Shown here piece after piece: positions 25,347-32,525 of a stretch of DNA of 32,525 bases. Made by a program: the position numbers and the translations under genes. Source of the DNA: Clostridia bacterium (lineage in GTDB: Bacteria > Bacillota > Clostridia > Oscillospirales > CAG-272); the NCBI GenBank assembly GCA_017411605.1, contig JAFQPR010000091.1, positions 1 to 32,525 on the forward strand, read 5' to 3'. How positions within the stretch are numbered: position 1 is the first letter of the stretch; each line of letters starts with the position of its first letter. The notes under the pieces were generated by a model. That model ran no database searches, was not told the origin of the DNA, and was given only the letters and a program-made list of their open reading frames with translations.

Positions 25347-25375
25347 ATTATACCATACCTAAATAATTATTTCAA
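25347..25375 (-). promoter_or_regulatory. Extended -10 promoter upstream of nitrilase 1
   Basis: On the minus strand, TTGAAA (25370-25375), a 17-nt spacer, then TATAAT (25347-25352) preceded by TGG, an extended -10. The start would be near 25340. Confidence 0.65.
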
Positions 25376-25484
25376 TAAAAATCCGCCTTTTCGACATTCT
25401 GTAATCATTAAATCTGGGGGGCGTCGGTTTTTTACCGCGTTTACCCTCTTGGGTAAGTGAAGCTTTGCTCGTTTGCTCGCAAGG

Positions 25485-25643
25485 TGGGCTTACTGTCATC
25501 CTGAGCGGATGCGGCAGAGAGCGAAGCGAATCTGTGCAGAAGTCGAACCCGTAGGGCGATGCGGAGCATCGGGATCCGTTTATTTAACTTTGTTCTGCCC
25601 GAGATCCTGCTCCGCAGTTCGACTCCGCTTACGCTGTCATTTC
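25485..25643. repeat. REP-like intergenic repeat
   Basis: The stretch begins near CTGTCATCCTGAGCG and ends near GCTGTCATTTC. It is rich in short GC hairpins (for example CGATGC-GGA-GCATCG at about 25557-25571) and phrases such as GAAGTCGAACC and CAGTTCGACTCCGC. It reaches the stop codon of nitrilase 2. Related CTGTCATCCTGAGCG repeats are, from memory, widely scattered in bacterial genomes. No clear T-tailed terminator was seen. Confidence 0.5.
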
Positions 25644-25647
25644 AAAA

Positions 25648-26523
25648 TTACCATTTGACCGGCGGCACTTTTCCGTAAAAGATATTTTCCCAGCTTTCCG
25701 TTTTCGGTAAATTGTTTATCGCGCCGTAAGCCTCGGGGCGGCGGCAACGCTCGGTCATTAGCTTAATATTTTCAAAATAAGCCGGATTGCCGGTCGTATG
25801 AGTTATCCAGGGCTTGCCTATATCAATTTCAACCACCTTATACGAGGGCTCTCTGAAGCGCTCGATTATCTCACCGTCAGGCGCGACTATTCCCGTAAAG
25901 GCACCGTCGCAATAACCGTCAATTTGCGTGCAGGCTATATGCATCACGTTATCTATCGCTCTTGCTCTCAGCTTGAGCTCCCATTGCGGAACAAGAGTGT
26001 CTCCGTATAGCGGATACAATACAAGTTCAGCACCGTTATTCCCAAGACATCTTGCGCTTTCGGGGAAATAGTTATCCCAACATATCATTATTCCGACCTT
26101 GCCTATATCAAGGTCAAATACGGGGAAGTCATCTCCGCCCGAAAGTCCTCGCATTTGTTCACCGTAAGTTAAATGCACCTTCCTGTATCTGCCTATCTCA
26201 ACTCCGTCACGATCGAGGATATAGGATGAATTATATACCTTTCCGTCCTTAAGTTCGTAATCCCATGGCACAAGGTAAGCGTGATATCGCCTCGCAAGCT
26301 CGGAGCAACGAGTCTTCCATTCACTCGATATCCGCTCGAGCCTTGGGTGATCCTTTACTATTCTTCTGTCAGGGACGTGCTGATAAGCCTCGGGGAAAAA
26401 TACAAGATCCGCGCCCGATTTAAAGCATTTTTCGGCATAATCGTAAAGAATATCGGTTCTTCTTTTATATCCATCCTCCGCGCGCTGATCAACTTGAATA
26501 AGACCTATTTTAGCTTTTGCCAT
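25648..26523 (-). CDS. Nitrilase-superfamily carbon-nitrogen hydrolase (2)
   Basis: A 291-residue amidase-type enzyme, last gene of the glycosidase operon and 13 bp after the DUF2264 gene. Catalytic residues: Glu45 (FFPEAY), Lys115 (YRKVHL) and Cys148 (ICWDNYFPE). A GGGAG lies before the ATG. The C-terminal ~30 residues (WITHTTGNPAYFENIKLMTERCRRPEAY pattern) extend beyond the core fold. Its place in a sugar operon suggests deamidation of an amino-sugar or amide-bearing product, but this is inference. Confidence 0.85.
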   Translation of the reverse strand: MAKAKIGLIQVDQRAEDGYKRRTDILYDYAEKCFKSGADLVFFPEAYQHVPDRRIVKDHPRLERISSEWKTRCSELARRYHAYLVPWDYELKDGKVYNSSYILDRDGVEIGRYRKVHLTYGEQMRGLSGGDDFPVFDLDIGKVGIMICWDNYFPESARCLGNNGAELVLYPLYGDTLVPQWELKLRARAIDNVMHIACTQIDGYCDGAFTGIVAPDGEIIERFREPSYKVVEIDIGKPWITHTTGNPAYFENIKLMTERCRRPEAYGAINNLPKTESWENIFYGKVPPVKW

Positions 26524-26536
26524 TTTTTCTCTCCCT

Positions 26537-28411
26537 TTAAACGGTTATAGTTTTCTCATTTAACTCCTGCTTTACGGTCACTTTGTTACCCTGTATAGCT
26601 ATTTTCGGTGAAATTTCCTCTTTTCCGTCGGTTGCAAAATAGAATGCGGAAGCAAAGATATATTCACCCTTTTCAAGCACGTCGGTCTTATACGCGGGAT
26701 AAAACGACTGAGGACTTAAAAGATGCATTCCCGGTTGAGCGGAATTGACGAAATACTTGATATCGCAGCTCGCCACCGTTTCAATTTTGCTTATATAATC
26801 ATTATAAACGAACGCGTTTCCTTTTATCTTATAATTATCGTCGCGGACGCCAATGCAAAATCCGCCCTCATACACTCTGTACGCCTGCGAGAGAACGACC
26901 TTATGCACTCTTGCGTGCCAACCGCTTTCAAGCGGGATAAGCCAGGTTTTAATATACGTGTCATTATCGTTTGAAAAAGGAATATGCTTTGATATAAGTA
27001 CGCCGTCCTCTATGACGTTTTCAAGAATTCTTCTTCGGTGAGATGCCATTGTTCCGTCCGTTGAATATAAAGATATCATATTATCCGACGAAACAAGATC
27101 GACCGTTGATAACGAAAATCCCGAGCGTGAATTATATACGAACTTCGAATACGCGCCCGCCATATCGTTGAAGCGGTGACCGAAAAAGTCATTTTGATAA
27201 TAATGAAGAGCGTTATTGTAAAAAGTAACGCCGTTTTTATTATCACCCGCTATTACCGTTTGAAGCTCGGCTAAGGGATTCCTTAAGCTGAACACCCCAC
27301 CCTCTATCGGCAAAGGAGTGATCTTAGATTTCCAAAGCGGATGCCCGTCGTCCGCAAGGAAGCATAAGAATCCCTCTGTATAACAGCTTATAGCACCGTC
27401 AGACGCGTATCCCTCTCCAAATCCGGGCGAGGAATACAAATATCCGACGGGAAAGCATCCGTCCTCGGTCGGAATACTGTTGTTATAAAAATACTCAATG
27501 CTTTTAATTACGACGTTTTTGCAAAGTCCCGCGTCAACGTCGCAGCCCGTAATTACCGCAAGCGCAAACGGCGCGACAGCGGCAAAGCGATAACCGATAG
27601 ATCTGCCGTACGCAGCCATTCCGCCGTCGGAGTCAAAGTAATGGATGAAATACTTTAGGAATTCCTCGCTTCTTTTTCTGTAGCTCTCGCTTTTTGCGAA
27701 ATAATCGGGACTGCTTTTATCGGCAATCAGTATCCACAGAAGCGTATAGGTATGATGAGCCCAAGCTTCATAGTAGTCAAACCGTCCAAGCTCGCCGTCG
27801 CTGTACCAACCGTTACCGTAATAAAGAGTTTCGAGAAAATCATATCCCCCCCGAACGTCACCGTCAACCTCCGAGCAATCGTAACCGAGCTGCTTCAGTA
27901 TCTCGATGCAGTATATCGGATACCAATAATGATTATTTTGCCACGAGTGTTTAATAGCATAGAACGCCCACTTCTTTATCCAATCGGCAATAGTATTTTG
28001 CTGATCCCTTGTAAGAACGTCCCAGAGCGCTTCTTTCGCGAAGAATACCGCAACAAGATATGCGGCAATTTCAGTAATTGATTGATTTGCGAATGAATAT
28101 TCGGTTTCCCTCGTCACGTTTCGGTCAAAGCGCTTCGGTGAATCGGGCGAAGTTCCCTCCAGCATTATCCTGTTTACAAAATCGACGGCTGTCAGTTCTT
28201 TTCCGTCGAGTACAACCTTCAGATCTCCATCCTTTAAAAAAGGAGCGATACCCCACATAGGGCGGAAAATTTCCTCGATCTTTGTGCATTCATAGCTCAC
28301 TTTATCGCTGATGACGTACTGATAACTGTCATCATACCGCTTTGCCATTCTGTTTAGCAGCGATCTGTAAGTGTCTTTTGCTCTGTCATACAGTTCTTTT
28401 CTTGAATTCAT
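26537..28411 (-). CDS. DUF2264 (GH154-like) protein
   Basis: A 624-residue cytosolic protein with no signal peptide. Residues ~25-370 match DUF2264, an (alpha/alpha)6 barrel, with characteristic FRPMWGIAPF near 45, NNHYWYP near 160 and FDYYEAWAHHTY near 215. A C-terminal beta-rich domain follows. DUF2264 proteins are grouped with CAZy GH154, where a beta-glucuronidase has been described, as I recall. It is likely to act on uronic-acid-containing oligosaccharides taken into the cell. AAAGGATG precedes the ATG, 4 bp after the manA-like stop. Confidence 0.75.
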   Translation of the reverse strand: MNSRKELYDRAKDTYRSLLNRMAKRYDDSYQYVISDKVSYECTKIEEIFRPMWGIAPFLKDGDLKVVLDGKELTAVDFVNRIMLEGTSPDSPKRFDRNVTRETEYSFANQSITEIAAYLVAVFFAKEALWDVLTRDQQNTIADWIKKWAFYAIKHSWQNNHYWYPIYCIEILKQLGYDCSEVDGDVRGGYDFLETLYYGNGWYSDGELGRFDYYEAWAHHTYTLLWILIADKSSPDYFAKSESYRKRSEEFLKYFIHYFDSDGGMAAYGRSIGYRFAAVAPFALAVITGCDVDAGLCKNVVIKSIEYFYNNSIPTEDGCFPVGYLYSSPGFGEGYASDGAISCYTEGFLCFLADDGHPLWKSKITPLPIEGGVFSLRNPLAELQTVIAGDNKNGVTFYNNALHYYQNDFFGHRFNDMAGAYSKFVYNSRSGFSLSTVDLVSSDNMISLYSTDGTMASHRRRILENVIEDGVLISKHIPFSNDNDTYIKTWLIPLESGWHARVHKVVLSQAYRVYEGGFCIGVRDDNYKIKGNAFVYNDYISKIETVASCDIKYFVNSAQPGMHLLSPQSFYPAYKTDVLEKGEYIFASAFYFATDGKEEISPKIAIQGNKVTVKQELNEKTITV

Positions 28412-28415
28412 ACGA

Positions 28416-29438
28416 TCATCCTTTCTTTGGCGGATAGCATATCACGGCTCTTGCGCCTTTGAGCGTAAATTCAGCCGCCGAAGGTATAAAGAATCTATCC
28501 CCGCGCTTTAATTTAAAGCTTTCATTATTACAAATCAATTCACCACTGTTTTTTAGAGCTACAACGGTTACGAAGTGTTCGTTTTTCGCGGTGTAATCAA
28601 CCTCATCAACAAGATCGAGCGCGAAGCACGGTGTGTCACTGTAGCTTACCTGCCGTAAAGCTCCGCTCGGCTCTGCCGAGCCCTTTATGAAGAACAGTTT
28701 TTTTGTTTCATCAAACGATCTTGAAGTGTAGTCGAAGCAATCCATTAGCGCGTCCTCTCCCGCGCCGCAATGGAGCTGCAATGGCGTCATATGCTCGCCT
28801 GCCACAGTAATCCTTTCCACTCTCATAGTGTAGTCGGTCGGCTCCTGGATCTCAAGAAGAAAGCATCCCCCGCCTATCGCGTGAGGCATACCGCCCCGAA
28901 CCAGAATAACGTCCCCCTCGTTTACCTCAAAACGGTGCATCGCGCCAAGCATTCCGTCGATATCCTGACGGTCAAAAAGGTCTTTCCATACTTCTCTCGT
29001 AACGTATTCCTTGAATCCGAGATAAACGCAAGCGTTACTATCTCTTTTACCGAGAATGTACCAGCATTCGGTTTTCCCGTATTCCGAATCAAATATCTTT
29101 TTTGCGTATTCCTTCGTAGGATGCACCTGAATCGAAAGTCTTTCGGCAGAATCAAGAAGCTTGATAAGAACTCCGCTTTCTCTTCTTCCCTGCCCGAAAT
29201 CATTTTTGTCAACGATTTCCGTTATCAGCTTTGTGCCAAAAGAGGTAGCAGCTCTTGATATCCCCTCATCCTTAACGTAATCCTTGTTTTTCGCTTCGGT
29301 AAACGACGATATCCAATCCTCGGGGTAAAAATCGTCACGCGGATCACGATAACCGAGGAATTCACGCAAAACCTTACCGCCCTTATACGTCCTCTTCGCA
29401 AAGGTCGGTATCTGCTTTATCGCGCCTTTAACTTCCAT
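28416..29438 (-). CDS. manA: Mannose-6-phosphate isomerase, class I
   Basis: A 340-residue zinc isomerase interconverting mannose-6-phosphate and fructose-6-phosphate. Metal ligands are visible: Gln104 and His106 (QVHP), Glu124 (KTECWYIL) and His186 (GMPHAIGGG), and the C-terminal cupin half is present. Length fits short bacterial class I enzymes. It starts 1 bp after the GH42-like stop, with AAAAGGA before the ATG. It suggests the operon feeds mannose or a related hexose into glycolysis. Confidence 0.88.
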   Translation of the reverse strand: MEVKGAIKQIPTFAKRTYKGGKVLREFLGYRDPRDDFYPEDWISSFTEAKNKDYVKDEGISRAATSFGTKLITEIVDKNDFGQGRRESGVLIKLLDSAERLSIQVHPTKEYAKKIFDSEYGKTECWYILGKRDSNACVYLGFKEYVTREVWKDLFDRQDIDGMLGAMHRFEVNEGDVILVRGGMPHAIGGGCFLLEIQEPTDYTMRVERITVAGEHMTPLQLHCGAGEDALMDCFDYTSRSFDETKKLFFIKGSAEPSGALRQVSYSDTPCFALDLVDEVDYTAKNEHFVTVVALKNSGELICNNESFKLKRGDRFFIPSAAEFTLKGARAVICYPPKKG

Positions 29439-29439
29439 A

Positions 29440-31407
29440 TTATTTATCCTTTTCGTATATTACGGAATCGTTTGCCTTTATCTCAACCGTAAACGTGTAT
29501 TTTTTATATGATATTTCGGCTCTTTCGTCTTTATCGGAATAATTGAAAATAAAGAATAAGTATTTATTATCATTTTCACTTACTCTGACCGTAACGTTTC
29601 CGTTTACGTTAAGCTCGGAGAGCAAAAATTCATCGGCAAGAGCTTTCGCAAACAGGGTGGCGCCGTCGGCGGCGCATTTAGCATATCCGTACCATAAATA
29701 CGTATTAACGGTAATAACCGTTCCCTTGCCGTATTTTACACGGCTTACAGCGCATTTGCCGTCATCAAAAGTGCCGCACGGCTCACCGTTTGTAATATTA
29801 ACTATATCTCTCGCGTAATATCCCTTATAGCTTTGACCGCCGTATGTAAAACCAAGACCTTCATAATCCGTATCAATATAATCTGTGCCGCAAAGCTCAT
29901 TCATTTCTCCGCCGGGCAGCTCACGGTTTACAAGCGATTCATCATTGGTTACTCCGAATCTTCCGTCTATTATAAGAACTCCGCCACCCTTGACGTATTC
30001 CTTCAGTATCTCAGCCCGATGCCCGTCGATAACAAGCTGATTGGTCAGAATTACCGCGCCGTAATCATTTACTTCGCAAAATGTAATTATATCGGATTTT
30101 ACGTTAACGTCAAACAGTGCCTTATAAGCTCCGAAAATTGATGATGTATAAAGAGCTTCGTCAAGACCGTATGACTTCGCGAAAACACGCTGAAAATCAT
30201 CGCATAACGGATCGAACAATATTCCGATATTACCTCTCACGGGAGTCAGCGTGCCGTATTTTTCAAACGTAAACGAAAGCTCCCTTGCAAGCTCGTAACG
30301 CTCTGTCGGTCTGTCCTTATAATCAACAAGGCCTCTTCCCATCGTCTGAAGACCTTTGTTAAAAGGCCGCCACATCCAGTATATAAGTCCCTTTGCGCCC
30401 GCAGAGTAGCCCTCGTAACACCATCTTTTAAGCTCGTGCGGACGAACGCAGGTGGTTGGATTATGTAACGCCTGAATATGAGTCTGCATCTCGGAGATAT
30501 AAAAGCCTTGACGCTTTGATGCCGCGAAAAATCCGTCAAAAACCTCGTGCCGCAATGCGTTTTCCATCGTCCCTTTGATATACTTGGGATAAAATGACAT
30601 TCCGATCTCGTCTGCGATCTCCCTCAGCCCGAAATCATCCTGCGGACGCTCGTATTGGCAGGTGGGACTTACCATTGAATGAATATTATCGGCAATCAGG
30701 AAATGCTCCGTATCAACCCGACGGACAGCATCGCACCAATTCTTTAAGAATCTTCCTATCGCCGCCTTGCGAAATGCTCCGAGATCCGCCTCCGGCATTA
30801 TGCTCATCCATTTCCACCGCTCGTATTCTATCTGTGACCAATCGCTGTAAGTGCGCTCCCATACCTCGTTGAGCTTTTCGATGCTTTTATATTTTTCCTT
30901 CAACCAGGCTCGGAACTCCGATATCGTGTATTTATCAAATGAGCGGAACATCGTTTCATTAAACACGTCGTAAGCCATGAGCGCGGGAAAATCTTTATAT
31001 GCGGCAGCGGTTTTTTCAAAATGATCGCATATAAGCTCATTTACTTCGGGATCAAAATAGTTTAAAAATCCAAAGCTGCTTTGACCGAACTCGCGGTTTC
31101 CGTTTTTATCGATCGGATGATATGATTTTTTCATCAAAAAATCGGGTATATATTCAAATACCGATAGCTGTCCCGCAAGCTCCATTATCACCCCGAGCCC
31201 ATATTTCTCCGCAGCTCTCAGAATCTGCTTTCCCGTATTGAAGGGATATCCCGCCTTCTTCTCTTCCCACCAAAACGCCGCAGGCCAGATAACAACGGTA
31301 TCCATTCCGCACTCCTTCATCAATCCAAAGTGCCTCTCGATATCAGTTATTGTGTCATAGCGTGTGATTTTCAGCACGCTTCCGTATTTAAAAGAATTGT
31401 TTTTCAC
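29440..31407 (-). CDS. GH42-like glycoside hydrolase
   Basis: A 655-residue cytosolic enzyme in the beta-galactosidase GH42/GH-A clan. It has a (beta/alpha)8 barrel with acid/base Glu151 (AYDVFNE) and nucleophile Glu306 (FYISEMQ), then a trimerisation-like domain (GVLIIDGRFG) and a small beta-domain. The frame is open to a GTG at 31449. The GTG at 31405-31407 is preferred: AAAAGGAG lies 10 nt upstream, and the protein then begins KNNSFKYGS, matching the usual short GH42 start. It leads a four-gene operon diverging from an AraC regulator. True sugar specificity is not predictable. Confidence 0.8.
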   Translation of the reverse strand: MKNNSFKYGSVLKITRYDTITDIERHFGLMKECGMDTVVIWPAAFWWEEKKAGYPFNTGKQILRAAEKYGLGVIMELAGQLSVFEYIPDFLMKKSYHPIDKNGNREFGQSSFGFLNYFDPEVNELICDHFEKTAAAYKDFPALMAYDVFNETMFRSFDKYTISEFRAWLKEKYKSIEKLNEVWERTYSDWSQIEYERWKWMSIMPEADLGAFRKAAIGRFLKNWCDAVRRVDTEHFLIADNIHSMVSPTCQYERPQDDFGLREIADEIGMSFYPKYIKGTMENALRHEVFDGFFAASKRQGFYISEMQTHIQALHNPTTCVRPHELKRWCYEGYSAGAKGLIYWMWRPFNKGLQTMGRGLVDYKDRPTERYELARELSFTFEKYGTLTPVRGNIGILFDPLCDDFQRVFAKSYGLDEALYTSSIFGAYKALFDVNVKSDIITFCEVNDYGAVILTNQLVIDGHRAEILKEYVKGGGVLIIDGRFGVTNDESLVNRELPGGEMNELCGTDYIDTDYEGLGFTYGGQSYKGYYARDIVNITNGEPCGTFDDGKCAVSRVKYGKGTVITVNTYLWYGYAKCAADGATLFAKALADEFLLSELNVNGNVTVRVSENDNKYLFFIFNYSDKDERAEISYKKYTFTVEIKANDSVIYEKDK

Positions 31408-31488
31408 GCTTTTAAAACTCCTTTTGTATCGGTAATCTAATACTATCACGGCTTTCCCCTTATTTCTTATTCTATTTTAATATTAAAG

Positions 31489-31517
31489 TTGACTTTTTTA
31501 TGTTTTTTTGATAAAAT
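31489..31517 (+). promoter_or_regulatory. AraC regulator promoter
   Basis: TTGACT (31489-31494), a 17-nt spacer, then TAAAAT (31512-31517). The start would be near 31524. The same 139-bp gap must hold the promoter for the minus-strand operon, where only a weak TAGAAT at 31469-31474 was seen. Confidence 0.65.
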
Positions 31518-31546
31518 CTGTATATAAACAAAAGAAAGGCAAAAGA

Positions 31547-32374
31547 ATGTCCGGAATATTAAAATTTGATAAGGATCAGCTTTACGGCGCAAATATACAT
31601 ATACACAAAAAAATCGGAGATACAAGCTATATAGCTCACAGACACGATTATTATGAAATGATATTTTATCAGGACTGCGGCGGTATATGCGTGCTGAACG
31701 GTGAGGAGCATAAGATTTCGGAAAACTGTCTGTTTCTTTTAACTCCAAACGATTATCACCGTATTGATGCGCAAAATACCAATATATCAAAATCTACCGT
31801 TATTTCCTTCTCGGAAAATGCTGTTGACGGTGAGCTGATTACCTCGCTTGCGTTTTGCCCAAGAGTCTGGCACGGCATTGACCAAAGCACTATCAATATG
31901 ATAAACGCCCTTTGTTCAAGCTACTTCGGGAAAGATAAACGGCGGGATTTACTTACGGTACATCTTCTCAACGCGCTTATCTGCCGTATTTTGGACGAGG
32001 GAACAAAATTGAAAATGACGTCGGAGCATTTAAGTCCCACCGTCCTCAGAGCAATGACTTTGGCGCTTACGGATATTTCGGCAAATATAACTCTCGAGAA
32101 GGTAGCAAACGAATGCAAAATGACTCCTGCGTACTTTTCATCGTTATTCAGTAAGGAGATGGGAAAACCGTTCATAAAATGGCTCACCGAGGTCAGGATA
32201 GAGCACGCTAAGCGTTTTTTGGAAAGCAGCGAATCGGATATACTTGACATCTGCTACGAATGCGGCTATAATACTCCTTCGCAGTTTATAAAAATGTTCA
32301 AACGCGAAACGGGCACCACACCTTCCGGATACAGAAAAACGAAGATATCGCCAAAGAATGTAAACAATTCTTAA
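31547..32374 (+). CDS. AraC-type transcription regulator
   Basis: A 275-residue regulator. Residues ~10-90 form a cupin sensor (AHRHDYYEMIFY, then LLTPNDYHRID). The last ~100 residues are the AraC double helix-turn-helix with LEKVANECKMTPAYFSSLF, ICYECGYNTPSQFIKMFK and GTTPSGYRK. The frame is open from 31508, but the ATG at 31547 has GAAAGG upstream and lies after the promoter, so it is chosen. It very probably controls the divergent glycosidase operon in response to a sugar. Confidence 0.88.
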   Translation: MSGILKFDKDQLYGANIHIHKKIGDTSYIAHRHDYYEMIFYQDCGGICVLNGEEHKISENCLFLLTPNDYHRIDAQNTNISKSTVISFSENAVDGELITSLAFCPRVWHGIDQSTINMINALCSSYFGKDKRRDLLTVHLLNALICRILDEGTKLKMTSEHLSPTVLRAMTLALTDISANITLEKVANECKMTPAYFSSLFSKEMGKPFIKWLTEVRIEHAKRFLESSESDILDICYECGYNTPSQFIKMFKRETGTTPSGYRKTKISPKNVNNS

Positions 32375-32387
32375 CTTTTATATATAA

Positions 32388-32525
32388 GGGGCTGTCGCAT
32401 TTAGGCATAACCGAATAAAAAACAGGGGTATTGTGAAATAAACACAGTACCCCTTTAATAGTAAGCACAAATTTGAGGAAATCAAGGTCGAAAACCTATG
32501 GTTTTCCTCGTTTTTATTAATGTTT
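32388..32525. mobile_element. Right terminal inverted repeat (probable IS tip)
   Basis: This is an exact reverse complement of bases 3-140. It begins GGGGCTGTCGCA 13 bp after the AraC stop codon and runs off the window. With the left copy it brackets all 32.2 kb of genes. Confidence 0.6.

Noticed and set aside
25251-25356. Orphan type II tracrRNA or CRISPR remnant
   Set aside because: The TATGGTATAAT end and nearby hairpins resemble some type II-C repeats. However, only one copy exists, no cas gene is present, and a promoter plus leader explains it better.
31408-31449. Upstream GTG start for the GH42-like gene
   Set aside because: An AAGGGG lies near it, but the GTG at 31407 has a stronger AAAAGGAG and fits the family's N-terminus. 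The choice is not certain.

Overview
The window looks like a contig from an uncultured gut-type Clostridia (Bacillota) genome. Evidence for this: AAGGAG-type ribosome binding sites, TTGACA/TATAAT-type sigma-A promoters, BspA-type leucine-rich-repeat and SGNH lipoproteins, a corrinoid methyltransferase gene cluster, and small hairpin-rich intergenic repeats common in such genomes. No rRNA, tRNA, CRISPR array or complete transposase was found. Both ends carry the same 138-bp sequence in inverted orientation, probably the tip of an insertion sequence at which assembly stopped.

Layout. (1) 1-2.3 kb: repeat tip, a minus-strand LRR lipoprotein, and an intergenic stretch with two families of hairpin repeats. 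(2) 2.3-6.0 kb: a 1234-residue DUF4062 plus P-loop (STAND-type) NTPase with a very acidic tail. (3) 6.1-18.3 kb: a 12-gene minus-strand operon with one clear promoter (18297-18325) and a terminator (6051-6100). Its genes in order of transcription are an AraC regulator fused to a corrinoid-binding protein, an atypical URO-D-like protein, a free corrinoid protein, six further URO-D family methyltransferase-like proteins, a DUF2284 cysteine-rich protein and a RACo/RamA-type corrinoid activator. (4) 18.5-19.5 kb: a LysR regulator. It diverges from (5) 19.6-24.0 kb: a 44-residue peptide followed by a 1413-residue SGNH/DUF4886 lipoprotein. (6) 24.2-25.4 kb: a nitrilase-superfamily hydrolase behind a long, structured leader. 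(7) 25.6-31.4 kb: a minus-strand operon of GH42-like glycosidase, mannose-6-phosphate isomerase, DUF2264 (GH154-like) protein and a second nitrilase, with (8) a divergent AraC regulator at 31.5-32.4 kb.

The most interesting system is the corrinoid operon. The URO-D proteins probably move methyl groups on or off the corrinoid protein, and the activator re-reduces inactive Co(II). None of the classical substrate methyltransferases (MtaB, MtmB, MtbB, MttB types) is present, so the methyl donor is unknown. The first gene joins a DNA-binding AraC module to a corrinoid protein about 91% identical to the free one. This suggests a transcription factor that reads the corrinoid or methylation state of the pathway directly. 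That function is inferred; the fusion itself is directly visible as one uninterrupted reading frame.
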